Positions 56,500 through 63,274 of a DNA stretch of 64,000 nucleotides are shown here, piece by piece. The DNA lies in contig JAQBNI010000152.1 in NCBI GenBank assembly GCA_028288625.1, positions 1 through 64,000 of the forward strand. The letters are read 5' to 3'. This DNA is from Bacteroidota bacterium (GTDB lineage Bacteria > Bacteroidota > Bacteroidia > Chitinophagales > JADIYW01). Position 1 is the first letter of the stretch. Each line of letters begins with the position of its first letter. The notes below the pieces were generated by a model, which made no database searches, was not told the DNA's origin, and saw only the letters and a program-made list of their open reading frames with translations. Position numbers and translations under genes: made by a program.

Positions 56500-57457
56500 T
56501 ATTCGTCACAATTTTATTATTGATTGGTTTCAGCGTTCTCAGGTATGCGTAAATCGCTTTGAGATCTGTGCTGTCCATTCCTCCATACATATTCCAGGGC
56601 ATAATGGTTTGGAAATCCTTGCTGGATTTGTAGGGTTGTAATTTACTTTTATCCTCAAATGATTTGAATTTATTGACGAAGGCTTCTTCCGTCCAGTAAC
56701 CAATCCCTGTTTCTTTATCAGGAGTGATATTTGCGGAGACTATTTTTTTACCGCCCGGAAAAATAAATTCACGTCCCCCCGCGAAATCCATTCCTTCAAC
56801 ATGTTTTCCTTTGATCACATTCGTATGACATTCGTTGCAGGCTGCAGCATTTACAAGGTAAGCACCATAGTCCATTACATTTTCTTTAGCGGGCATTGTT
56901 GTAAAGCAAGCTTTTTCCGGTATGGTATTGATGAGAAAACTCATCGGGAATTCAGGCTCCGCAAGAGGAATTTTATTTGGAATAGGTTTCAGAGTTCGTA
57001 TATACGCGATAATAGATTTAATGTCCTCTTTATCCATATGACTGTAATAGTGATAAGGCATAACAGGAAACAACGCAACACCGTTTTTGTCAACTCCGCA
57101 TGTAATTGCTCTTAATATTTCCCCATCAGTCCAGGTCTTTAAATTAGCAGGCGTAAGATTCTGAGAATAGAATGTTCCCGGAAATCCGAATTCGGGTGTA
57201 AAAGTTTCTCCGCCCTTGCCTTCCGTTCCCGGAACGATCGGTCCTGAAAATGTGCTCCAGTCTCTTTTAGAATGGCAATCGATGCAAACACAAACATGGT
57301 TTGCAAGATATTCCCCACGTTTAACCATTTCCGGTGTTGCGGAAATTTGAATGCCTTCGGGCTTGCCTACATTTGGAAGCATCAGTTTTACATACGCCAG
57401 AACGGCAGCAATGACTACCACAAGAATGACGGCGATTCGTTTGATCCATTTTACCAT
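56486..57457 (-). CDS. Membrane-anchored dihaem cytochrome c
   Basis: 323 residues. An uncleaved or signal-anchor helix (6-25) precedes two cytochrome c domains with haem sites C58-I-D-C61-H62 and C207-N-E-C210-H211. Met ligands are likely in FPVMPYHYY and the later IMPWNMYGGM. It resembles the cytochrome subunit of alcohol/aldehyde dehydrogenase systems, but no dehydrogenase gene is adjacent. Its end overlaps the convergent M23 gene by 14 nt. Confidence 0.85.
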   Translation of the reverse strand: MVKWIKRIAVILVVVIAAVLAYVKLMLPNVGKPEGIQISATPEMVKRGEYLANHVCVCIDCHSKRDWSTFSGPIVPGTEGKGGETFTPEFGFPGTFYSQNLTPANLKTWTDGEILRAITCGVDKNGVALFPVMPYHYYSHMDKEDIKSIIAYIRTLKPIPNKIPLAEPEFPMSFLINTIPEKACFTTMPAKENVMDYGAYLVNAAACNECHTNVIKGKHVEGMDFAGGREFIFPGGKKIVSANITPDKETGIGYWTEEAFVNKFKSFEDKSKLQPYKSSKDFQTIMPWNMYGGMDSTDLKAIYAYLRTLKPINNKIVTNTIVE

Positions 57458-57477
57458 AGTAATTAGTTTTAAACACT

Positions 57478-57506
57478 AAAATATAACATGTTGCGGAAAC
57501 TTCCAA
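57478..57506 (-). promoter_or_regulatory. Candidate promoter of the cytochrome c gene
   Basis: On the minus strand TTG (57504-57506), 18 nt, TATATTTT (57478-57485), one mismatch from TAnnTTTG. It lies 20 nt before the ATG ending at 57457. Confidence 0.3.
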
Positions 57507-57577
57507 TACGTCGTAAAGAAAAATCTAACAGTAGGCAAACAATACAGTCAACAACTTTTTGTTTTTCATATCTTTAA

Positions 57578-58987
57578 ATGTTTATGAAAAATAAAAATTT
57601 GTATTTCAGGTATTTTATTTTCCTGTGTTTTGTTTTGAATATCGTGTACGCATTTAAGCAAAACTATGGAAAGGTATTAGATGGCGATATCATACATGTA
57701 GTATTACCTGTATCGAATTATAATGAAGTTTTAAAAGATCCGTTTGGAATTAACGTGCTATTGTATAAAAAACAATACGCAGGAACCAACCGGTATTTTA
57801 GTCATGAAACCATGTATATCTGGTTCAGACCGGTTCAAAAAATAATTTCTTCTTTTTTTAAAGATAAGGTGACAGCGATTTATGTGGTATCTGCGCTGTT
57901 TAATACATTAATTTATGTGTTTGTGGTTTTAATGATGGCGGCATATCTCGCGAGAAATTTTTCATTTAAAAGCAATCAGTTTTTGTTAGCGGTTTTGATG
58001 GTGATACCTTTAATTCATCAGAACGGCTGGAATGAAAGTATCGGAATTATAGATCATTCCGTTTCCTATACTTTTTTTTACGGGCTTCCATTATGCCTGC
58101 TTTTGTTGTATATGTTTCCGTTTTACAAACATGCAGTTACCGGAGATCAGGCACACATTTCATTCAGCAAAGCACGCCATATATTATGGGCATTACTTGC
58201 AGTTTATATTTCATTCAGCGGTGCGCTGATTCAGCCGCTGGTGTTAATGATATGTCCCATTATCTTGATTTTTTTGGTAGTGAAAAAGAGATCATTTAAA
58301 TCTATTCCTTTATCCATCCGGATATATTTTATGTGGATCATTATTTTATGTGTCTACTCTTTTTATATAGGGAGATATAATTCTGAAAATGCGGCGCAAG
58401 TTCCGGGTTTGCATGAACGATATTTATTATTGATGCAAGGCATACCCAAATTTTTCAGTAAAACGCCGGCATACATATACATTCTCATTTTATTTGCCGT
58501 GAATATTATTATTTTGAGAAAAATAAAACTGCAACCTGATGAAAAGCGAATATTGCGTGCAGCGCCGTTAGTCATAATTTTCTGTTTGATTTATATCGCG
58601 CTGCTGCCCCTTGGAGGATATCGTGTTTATCGCCCATTCATTATACGCTATGATACCTTTATGCCGGTAACTTTTATAGTGTTGTTTTATCTTGCATTTA
58701 CGAGTTTACTTGTTGTTTCTGCAAAAAATAAGATCTATATATCTTTTATCGTCATCATCGGTTTAATATTTCTTGTAAATGATAAACCTCTTTTTCATGC
58801 AAACAAATGTGAAAAATATTATTTGCGAACACTCAGTCACACAAAAGAAGACACACTGGTATTTCCAAAAGATTGTAATATCATAGAATGGCACTATTCT
58901 ACTACTTTCAGTGATAGCAGGAGCACTTCGCTAATGCTTACAGAATGGGGGATCACGAAAAAGCCGGTATATTTTTACCAGGAATAA
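57578..58987 (+). CDS. Polytopic membrane protein of unknown function
   Basis: 469 residues (a second ATG at 57584 is equally possible). About ten membrane helices. The first periplasmic loop reads GDIIHVVLPVSNYNEVLKDPFGINVLLYKKQYAGTNRYFSH and the helices follow the layout of GT-C-type glycosyltransferases or mannosyltransferase-like proteins, but the diagnostic acidic pair is not clear. It is not evidently linked to its neighbours. Confidence 0.6.
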   Translation: MFMKNKNLYFRYFIFLCFVLNIVYAFKQNYGKVLDGDIIHVVLPVSNYNEVLKDPFGINVLLYKKQYAGTNRYFSHETMYIWFRPVQKIISSFFKDKVTAIYVVSALFNTLIYVFVVLMMAAYLARNFSFKSNQFLLAVLMVIPLIHQNGWNESIGIIDHSVSYTFFYGLPLCLLLLYMFPFYKHAVTGDQAHISFSKARHILWALLAVYISFSGALIQPLVLMICPIILIFLVVKKRSFKSIPLSIRIYFMWIIILCVYSFYIGRYNSENAAQVPGLHERYLLLMQGIPKFFSKTPAYIYILILFAVNIIILRKIKLQPDEKRILRAAPLVIIFCLIYIALLPLGGYRVYRPFIIRYDTFMPVTFIVLFYLAFTSLLVVSAKNKIYISFIVIIGLIFLVNDKPLFHANKCEKYYLRTLSHTKEDTLVFPKDCNIIEWHYSTTFSDSRSTSLMLTEWGITKKPVYFYQE

Positions 58988-59062
58988 CTTTACCAAAACG
59001 TTGCGCCTTCACACTAAATGATTTATTTACAATAAAATATCTTTTATCCATTCCGCATTCGC

Positions 59063-59070
59063 TAATTTTG
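59063..59070 (+). promoter_or_regulatory. -7 element of the mrp-nifU transcript
   Basis: TAATTTTG, an exact TAnnTTTG, 7 nt before the mrp ATG (59078). The -33 partner is poor. If used, the mRNA would start at or within a few bases of the ATG. Confidence 0.4.
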
Positions 59071-59077
59071 CAGTTCA

Positions 59078-60160
59078 ATGAAATTCACAGAACAGCAAAT
59101 ACTGCAGGCGCTATCACAGGTAGAGGATCCCGATTTTAAAAAAGATCTGGTTTCACTCAATATGATCAAGGATCTTTCTTTTACTGACGACCTGATCAAA
59201 TTCACTATTGAACTAACAACACCTGCATGTCCTTTAAAAGAAAAACTGGAAACAGATTGCAGAAATGCAATCGCGCAGCTCGTTTCTAATGATGTAAGAG
59301 TTGAGATCGAATTTACATCGCGCGTAACTTCATTGCGTGATATCAAGTCGGAAGTATTGCCAAACGTAAAAAATATTATCTCTGTTGCATCGGGAAAAGG
59401 CGGTGTAGGTAAATCAACAGTGTCCGTCAATCTCGCGTTAGCATTGTTGAGAAGCGGTGCGAAAGTTGGATTGATCGATGCAGATATTTATGGACCATCC
59501 ATTCCAACCATGCTGGGTTTGCAGGGCGCGCGACCACGAATTGAAAAAGTAGAAGACAAGAATAAAATTATTCCGGTAGATTATCTCGGTATGCAGGTAA
59601 TGTCTATTGGTTTTTTGATCCAGGAAAAACAGCCTGTAGCATGGCGAGGACCCATGGCAACATCTGCGCTTCGCCAGATCATCACCGATGTTTTATGGGA
59701 TGATTTGGATTACCTCGTGATCGATCTTCCGCCGGGTACAGGAGATATACATCTTACCTTGGCGCAATTTGTTCCTGTAACAGGCGCTCTCGTGGTTACA
59801 ACCCCACAGGAAGTTGCGCTTGCAGATGCAAGAAAAGCCATTGCATTTTATCAGCTTGAAAATATTAATGTACCGGTGTTAGGTGTGGTAGAGAACATGT
59901 CGTTTTTTACTCCGCCGGAATTGCAGGATAAAAAATATTATATTTTTGGAAAAGGCGGAGGAAGATTATTAGCACAGCAGTTTGATGTTCCTTTCCTTGG
60001 TGAATTACCTTTGGAACAAGATATTCGGGAAGGCGGAGATTTTGGAAAGCCTATCGTCTTGCAAACAGCAACAGCCGGTGCAATTGCATTTGCGCAACTC
60101 GCACAAAACGTAGCGCAACAAATCGCATTGCAAAATGCAAAACTCGCGGTAATGTCGTAA
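59078..60160 (+). CDS. Mrp/ApbC-family iron-sulfur cluster carrier ATPase
   Basis: 360 residues. N-terminal MIP18/DUF59 domain (LSQVEDPDFKKDLVSLNMIKDL; TTPACPLKEKLETDC) to about 85, then a ParA/MinD-type P-loop ATPase with VASGKGGVGKST (about 104-115) and the DLPPGTGD Walker B. No CxxC pair stands near the C-terminus in the part that binds the cluster in ApbC. It is paired with a NifU-like scaffold gene 4 nt downstream. Confidence 0.9.
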   Translation: MKFTEQQILQALSQVEDPDFKKDLVSLNMIKDLSFTDDLIKFTIELTTPACPLKEKLETDCRNAIAQLVSNDVRVEIEFTSRVTSLRDIKSEVLPNVKNIISVASGKGGVGKSTVSVNLALALLRSGAKVGLIDADIYGPSIPTMLGLQGARPRIEKVEDKNKIIPVDYLGMQVMSIGFLIQEKQPVAWRGPMATSALRQIITDVLWDDLDYLVIDLPPGTGDIHLTLAQFVPVTGALVVTTPQEVALADARKAIAFYQLENINVPVLGVVENMSFFTPPELQDKKYYIFGKGGGRLLAQQFDVPFLGELPLEQDIREGGDFGKPIVLQTATAGAIAFAQLAQNVAQQIALQNAKLAVMS

Positions 60161-60164
60161 CTTT

Positions 60165-60425
60165 ATGGAGATGACTGTCACTGAGAAAAATAAAAAACAA
60201 TTGCTCGAAAGAGTGGAAAGTGCGTTGAATAATATCCGCCCGTTTTTACAGTCCGACGGCGGAGATATTGAACTGCTGGAGATCACCACAGAACTCGTGG
60301 CAAAAGTAAGATTAACCGGCAATTGTGTAGGCTGCAAAATGAGCGTTTCCACAATGAAAGCAGGCGTAGAGAGCACGATAAAAAATTTCGTTCCCGAAAT
60401 AAAATCGGTAGAGGCAGTGAATTAG
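60165..60425 (+). CDS. NifU C-terminal-domain scaffold protein
   Basis: 86 residues, a Nfu-type domain (ALNNIRPFLQSDGGDIELLEI) with the cluster-binding CVGC motif. Transfers [4Fe-4S] clusters to apoproteins, here probably with the Mrp protein. The stop is followed within 5 nt by a simple repeat that leads into pyrF. Confidence 0.9.
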   Translation: MEMTVTEKNKKQLLERVESALNNIRPFLQSDGGDIELLEITTELVAKVRLTGNCVGCKMSVSTMKAGVESTIKNFVPEIKSVEAVN

Positions 60426-60459
60426 CCATTCATCATTCATCATTCAACATTCAGCATTG
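60425..60459. repeat. CATTCATCATTCA repeat reaching the pyrF start codon
   Basis: Degenerate copies of CATTCAT/CATTCAAC run from the nifU-like stop into the pyrF TTG; the last unit, TCAGCATTGA, contains the start codon itself. Confidence 0.7.
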
Positions 60460-61266
60460 ACCCGCAAGCAACTCATCAGCCAGATCAAAAAAAAGAAGAG
60501 TTATCTTTGTGTAGGTTTAGATACGGATATTACAAAAATCCCCAAGCATCTTTTAAAATATAAAGATCCAATCCTCGAGTTCAACAAACAGATCATTGAT
60601 GCCACTCACGACCTTTGTATCGCGTATAAACCCAATTTAGCTTTTTATGAATTGTATGGCGCAAAAGGCTGGATAACTTTACAAAAAACAATAGACCATA
60701 TTCCATCTTCCCTTTTTAAAATTGCAGATGCTAAGCGCGGCGATATCGGAAATACATCGGGTATGTATGCGAAAGCTTTTTTTGAGAATATGAATTTTGA
60801 TGCACTCACCATCGCTCCTTATATGGGCGAAGATTCTATCCTTCCTTTTCTTGAAATAAAAAATAAATGGGTGATCATACTAGGCTTAACATCCAATAAA
60901 GGGTCACGCGATTTCCAGTTCCTGGATACAGATAAAAAGCCATTATTTCAAAACGTAATTGAAAAATGTATGGAATACGGAACCCCGGAAAATACAATGT
61001 TCGTCATAGGCGCTACCCATGAAAAAATATTTAAAGAGATCAGGCAGTTTTGTCCTGAACATTTTTTTCTCGTGCCGGGTGTAGGCGCCCAGGGCGGCGA
61101 TCTTGAAAAGTTATCTGCATATGGAATGAATAGGGATTGCGGTTTAATTGTAAATGCCACGCGAAGTATTATTTATGCTTCAGGAGAAAAAGATTTTGCG
61201 GAGAAAGCGCGGGCGGAAGTGCTGAGTTTACAGCAAATTATGAAGACCCGTCTCATGGGTGATTGA
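60457..61266 (+). CDS. pyrF: Orotidine 5'-phosphate decarboxylase
   Basis: 269 residues, the longer type 2 form found in Bacteroidota. LCVGLDTD at the N-terminus, DAKRGDIGNTS with the catalytic Lys-Asp pair and VPGVGAQGGD at the phosphate site are intact. The start is TTG at 60457: the protein aligned by eye with homologues (MTRKQLISQIKKKKS) begins there and there is no nearby ATG. Last step of UMP synthesis. Confidence 0.93.
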   Translation: MTRKQLISQIKKKKSYLCVGLDTDITKIPKHLLKYKDPILEFNKQIIDATHDLCIAYKPNLAFYELYGAKGWITLQKTIDHIPSSLFKIADAKRGDIGNTSGMYAKAFFENMNFDALTIAPYMGEDSILPFLEIKNKWVIILGLTSNKGSRDFQFLDTDKKPLFQNVIEKCMEYGTPENTMFVIGATHEKIFKEIRQFCPEHFFLVPGVGAQGGDLEKLSAYGMNRDCGLIVNATRSIIYASGEKDFAEKARAEVLSLQQIMKTRLMGD

Positions 61267-61308
61267 TGAACGAAACAATTATTTAAAGCGAAAGTCAGAA
61301 AACTGGCG

Positions 61309-61316
61309 TATATTTG
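61309..61316 (+). promoter_or_regulatory. -7 element of the cysteine leader transcript
   Basis: TATATTTG, an exact TAnnTTTG, with a weak TTTA at 61282-61285 as the -33 candidate. The G lies 6 nt before the leader ATG, so the transcript would start almost on that ATG. Confidence 0.5.
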
Positions 61317-61321
61317 TACAA

Positions 61322-61381
61322 ATGAAATCACTACACATACTATTTGCAGCTTGTTGTTGCTGTTGCTTCACCCACCGGTGA
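61322..61381 (+). CDS. Polycysteine leader peptide of an attenuator
   Basis: A 19-residue ORF, MKSLHILFAACCCCCFTHR, with five Cys codons in a row (61352-61366; three TGT and two TGC) upstream of a cysteine synthase gene. Its TGA lies inside GGTGAG (61377-61382), the segment that can pair with the left arm of the downstream terminator. It is the layout of an amino-acid attenuator: stalling at the Cys codons leaves GGTGAG free, and a ribosome that reaches the stop covers it. Conservation is untested. Confidence 0.65.
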   Translation: MKSLHILFAACCCCCFTHR

Positions 61382-61434
61382 GCAAAGTATGTTATAAATA
61401 AGAAATAAAATTCATATCATACGAAGCCTCACCA
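61368..61434 (+). promoter_or_regulatory. Attenuator alternative pairings (1:2 and 2:3)
   Basis: Segment 1, TCACC (61368-61372), pairs with segment 2, GGTGA (61377-61381). Segment 2 extended to GGTGAG (61377-61382) also pairs with segment 3, CTCACC (61428-61433), inside the terminator left arm. The 2:3 helix excludes the terminator. All pairings are seen directly in the sequence; regulatory use is inferred. Confidence 0.5.
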
Positions 61435-61451
61435 CAACTGGTGAGGTTTTT
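61427..61451 (+). terminator. Intrinsic terminator between leader peptide and cysteine synthase gene
   Basis: CCTCACCA (61427-61434) pairs perfectly with TGGTGAGG (61439-61446) around the loop CAAC, followed by TTTTT (61447-61451). It ends 19 nt before the cysM-like ATG, so it must be read through for expression. A downstream terminator of pyrF is an alternative role, but the leader ORF starts after pyrF and has its own promoter. Confidence 0.8.
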
Positions 61452-61470
61452 AATTGTTATAAATTGACTT

Positions 61471-62394
61471 ATGCAGGCAGCTATTATACATCCTCATCTT
61501 ATTGATAAGCTTCACCAGTTGGAGAAGTTCGTTGGTAATACGCCTTTATTTCCAATCACGGGATTGGGAACAAAGAAGAATGTGAAGATCTATGCGAAAC
61601 TGGAATGGCAGCAAATTTCTAATTCGGTAAAAGCACGCGCTGCTTATGCGATCATTAAGGATGCCGTATTAAAAAATGAGATCAATACAATCAAAGGATT
61701 GATCGATGCATCAAGCGGCAATACCGCTGTAGCGTATGCAACAATAGGAGCACATCTTGGTATTCCAATTAGTTTATGTGTACCTGAAAATGCATCATCG
61801 CAAAAAAAGAATGCACTGCAAGCCTTGGGGGCAAATATTATTTATACTTCTAAATTTGGTGGAACGGATGAAGCGCAGGTGAAGGCAAAAGAATTGAGCG
61901 TGGAGCATGCGTCAGAATATTTTTACGCAAATCAATATGCAAACGAAAATAACTGGAAAGCGCATTATAACGGAACTGCCATAGAAATATGGAACCAGAC
62001 AAAGGAAAAGATAACGCACTTCGTTGCAGGCTTGGGAACAACCGGAACATTTATTGGAACCAGCAGGAGATTGAAAGAATTAAACCGCGATATCATTACT
62101 ATTTCTTTACAACCCGATGCTGCAATGCACGGATTAGAAGGATGGAAGCATTTGGAAAGCGCTATTGTTCCCAAAATTTATGACGCCGGAATTGCGGATC
62201 ACAACCGTTTTATCGATACATATGAATCGTACGAAATGATGAAGAGCGCTGCAAAGTATGAAGGATTAATGCTGAGCCCGTCGTCTGCGGCAAATTTATT
62301 GGGAGCTGTACAATTAGCGGAGACATTGGAAGAAGGTGTGATCGTTACAACCTTCGCGGATCATGCCAGTAATTATCCTGATTTAAATATTTAG
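61471..62394 (+). CDS. cysM: Cysteine synthase (CysM-like, PLP-dependent)
   Basis: 307 residues, fold type II PLP enzyme. The Schiff-base lysine is K54 in NSVKARAAY, where most CysK/CysM read SVKDR; the substrate loop SSGNTAVAYA and the phosphate-binding GLGTTGT are present. Substitution of Asp by Ala after the lysine is unusual but occurs in related Bacteroidota proteins as I recall. Next to JAMM, CysO-like and E1 genes it is likely to use a protein thiocarboxylate as sulfur donor with O-phosphoserine or O-acetylserine. It lies downstream of the attenuator. Confidence 0.85.
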   Translation: MQAAIIHPHLIDKLHQLEKFVGNTPLFPITGLGTKKNVKIYAKLEWQQISNSVKARAAYAIIKDAVLKNEINTIKGLIDASSGNTAVAYATIGAHLGIPISLCVPENASSQKKNALQALGANIIYTSKFGGTDEAQVKAKELSVEHASEYFYANQYANENNWKAHYNGTAIEIWNQTKEKITHFVAGLGTTGTFIGTSRRLKELNRDIITISLQPDAAMHGLEGWKHLESAIVPKIYDAGIADHNRFIDTYESYEMMKSAAKYEGLMLSPSSAANLLGAVQLAETLEEGVIVTTFADHASNYPDLNI

Positions 62395-62405
62395 TAGACT
62401 GCTTT

Positions 62406-62430
62406 CCCCCTTATCAAGGGGGTCAGGGGG
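62406..62430. repeat. GC-rich hairpin element between cysM and the JAMM gene
   Basis: CCCCCTT (62406-62412), loop ATC, AAGGGGG (62416-62422), then TCAGGGGG. It is out of character for this 40% GC region and resembles the degenerate CTCCCTTCAGGGGTCGGGG near 40130, suggesting a dispersed intergenic element. Without a T-tract it is not an intrinsic terminator. Confidence 0.6.
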
Positions 62431-62455
62431 ATGCGTCGAACAAAGAAAAAAACAA

Positions 62456-62878
62456 ATGAAATTAATCATACAACCATCTGCAGAAGAAACCATGAAGCAG
62501 CACGCCATAAAAGATTTTCCGGATGAATGCTGCGGTTTTTTATACGGGAAGGAAAGTGATGAAGCAAGAATAATAGAAACCGCAGTACCTGTAGAAAATA
62601 AAAAAGAAGGAGATAAGAAACGAAGATTTGAAATTTCAGGAATAGATTATATGAGAGCGGAACAACATGCATTAAAAAATAAAATTGATTTGCTGGGTGT
62701 TTATCATTCGCATCCCCAGCATCCGGCGATCGCTTCGGAACACGATCTGAAACAAGCGATGCCGTTTTTCTCATATGTAATTCTTTCCGTGATGGACAAA
62801 AAAATCGACGATATAAAAAGTTGGAAACTCAACGAAGAAAACACTGAGTTTATAGAAGAAACAATCATTTATCATTAA
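62456..62878 (+). CDS. JAMM/MPN+ metallopeptidase (Mec-like)
   Basis: 140 residues. The JAMM zinc site is complete: E24 in FPDECCGF, H84 and H86 in YHSHPQHP, S94 and D97 in ASEHD. In mycobacteria Mec removes cysteine from the CysO-Cys adduct; in the thioquinolobactin system QbsD trims the tail of QbsE. Both tasks are possible here, because the CysO-like protein ends with extra residues after its Gly-Gly. Genes are 61 nt (to cysM) and 17 nt (to the CysO-like gene) apart. Confidence 0.9.
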   Translation: MKLIIQPSAEETMKQHAIKDFPDECCGFLYGKESDEARIIETAVPVENKKEGDKKRRFEISGIDYMRAEQHALKNKIDLLGVYHSHPQHPAIASEHDLKQAMPFFSYVILSVMDKKIDDIKSWKLNEENTEFIEETIIYH

Positions 62879-62895
62879 TCATTCAACATTATACT

Positions 62896-63231
62896 ATGGC
62901 ACAATTGATCATCCCAACTCCGCTTAGAAAGTACAGTAATGAAGCGTCTACATTTAACACCGAAGCATTTACGATTGAACAGGCAATTGAAGAATTGATC
63001 ACGGAGTATCCGGATATCAAACCGCATTTAATGGATGCAAATGATAAGATCAGGGGATATATAAAAATTTTTGTAGGAGAAGATGATATCCGTGCGCTCG
63101 ATGGCGATCAGACAGAATTAAAAGCAGATTCTGTAGTAAGCATTGTCCCTGCAATTGCCGGGGGCTCCGTCTCGATTCCGACATGGATCGGAGAGAGATC
63201 CCGCTATATTTCAGTAGTAGCCAATAACTAG
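62896..63231 (+). CDS. MoaD/ThiS/CysO-like sulfur carrier with C-terminal tail
   Basis: 111 residues, ubiquitin-like fold. MAQLIIPTPLRKYSNEAS and IEQAIEELITEYPDIKPHL match CysO-type carriers, and the domain ends in VPAIAGG (G89-G90), the site that E1 activates and that carries the thiocarboxylate. Twenty-one further residues (starting SVSIPTWIGE) follow, so the Gly-Gly is not at the terminus and must be exposed by proteolysis, presumably by the JAMM enzyme upstream. A short CATTCAACATT repeat precedes the ATG. Confidence 0.85.
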   Translation: MAQLIIPTPLRKYSNEASTFNTEAFTIEQAIEELITEYPDIKPHLMDANDKIRGYIKIFVGEDDIRALDGDQTELKADSVVSIVPAIAGGSVSIPTWIGERSRYISVVANN

Positions 63232-63232
63232 T

Positions 63233-63271
63233 AACTTATAACCGATAACTTATAACCGATAACTTATAACC
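63233..63271. repeat. AACTTATAACCGAT tandem repeat before the E1 gene
   Basis: 2.8 copies of the 14-mer AACTTATAACCGAT, ending 3 nt before the ATG at 63275 and starting right after the CysO-like stop. Confidence 0.85.
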
Positions 63272-63274
63272 ACA

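Noticed and set aside
61368-61456. Reading the hairpin at 61427 as simply the pyrF terminator
   Set aside because: It lies 160 nt after the pyrF stop, beyond a separate -7 box and leader ORF, and its left arm pairs exactly with the leader stop region; an attenuator explains more of the sequence, though the simple role is not excluded.
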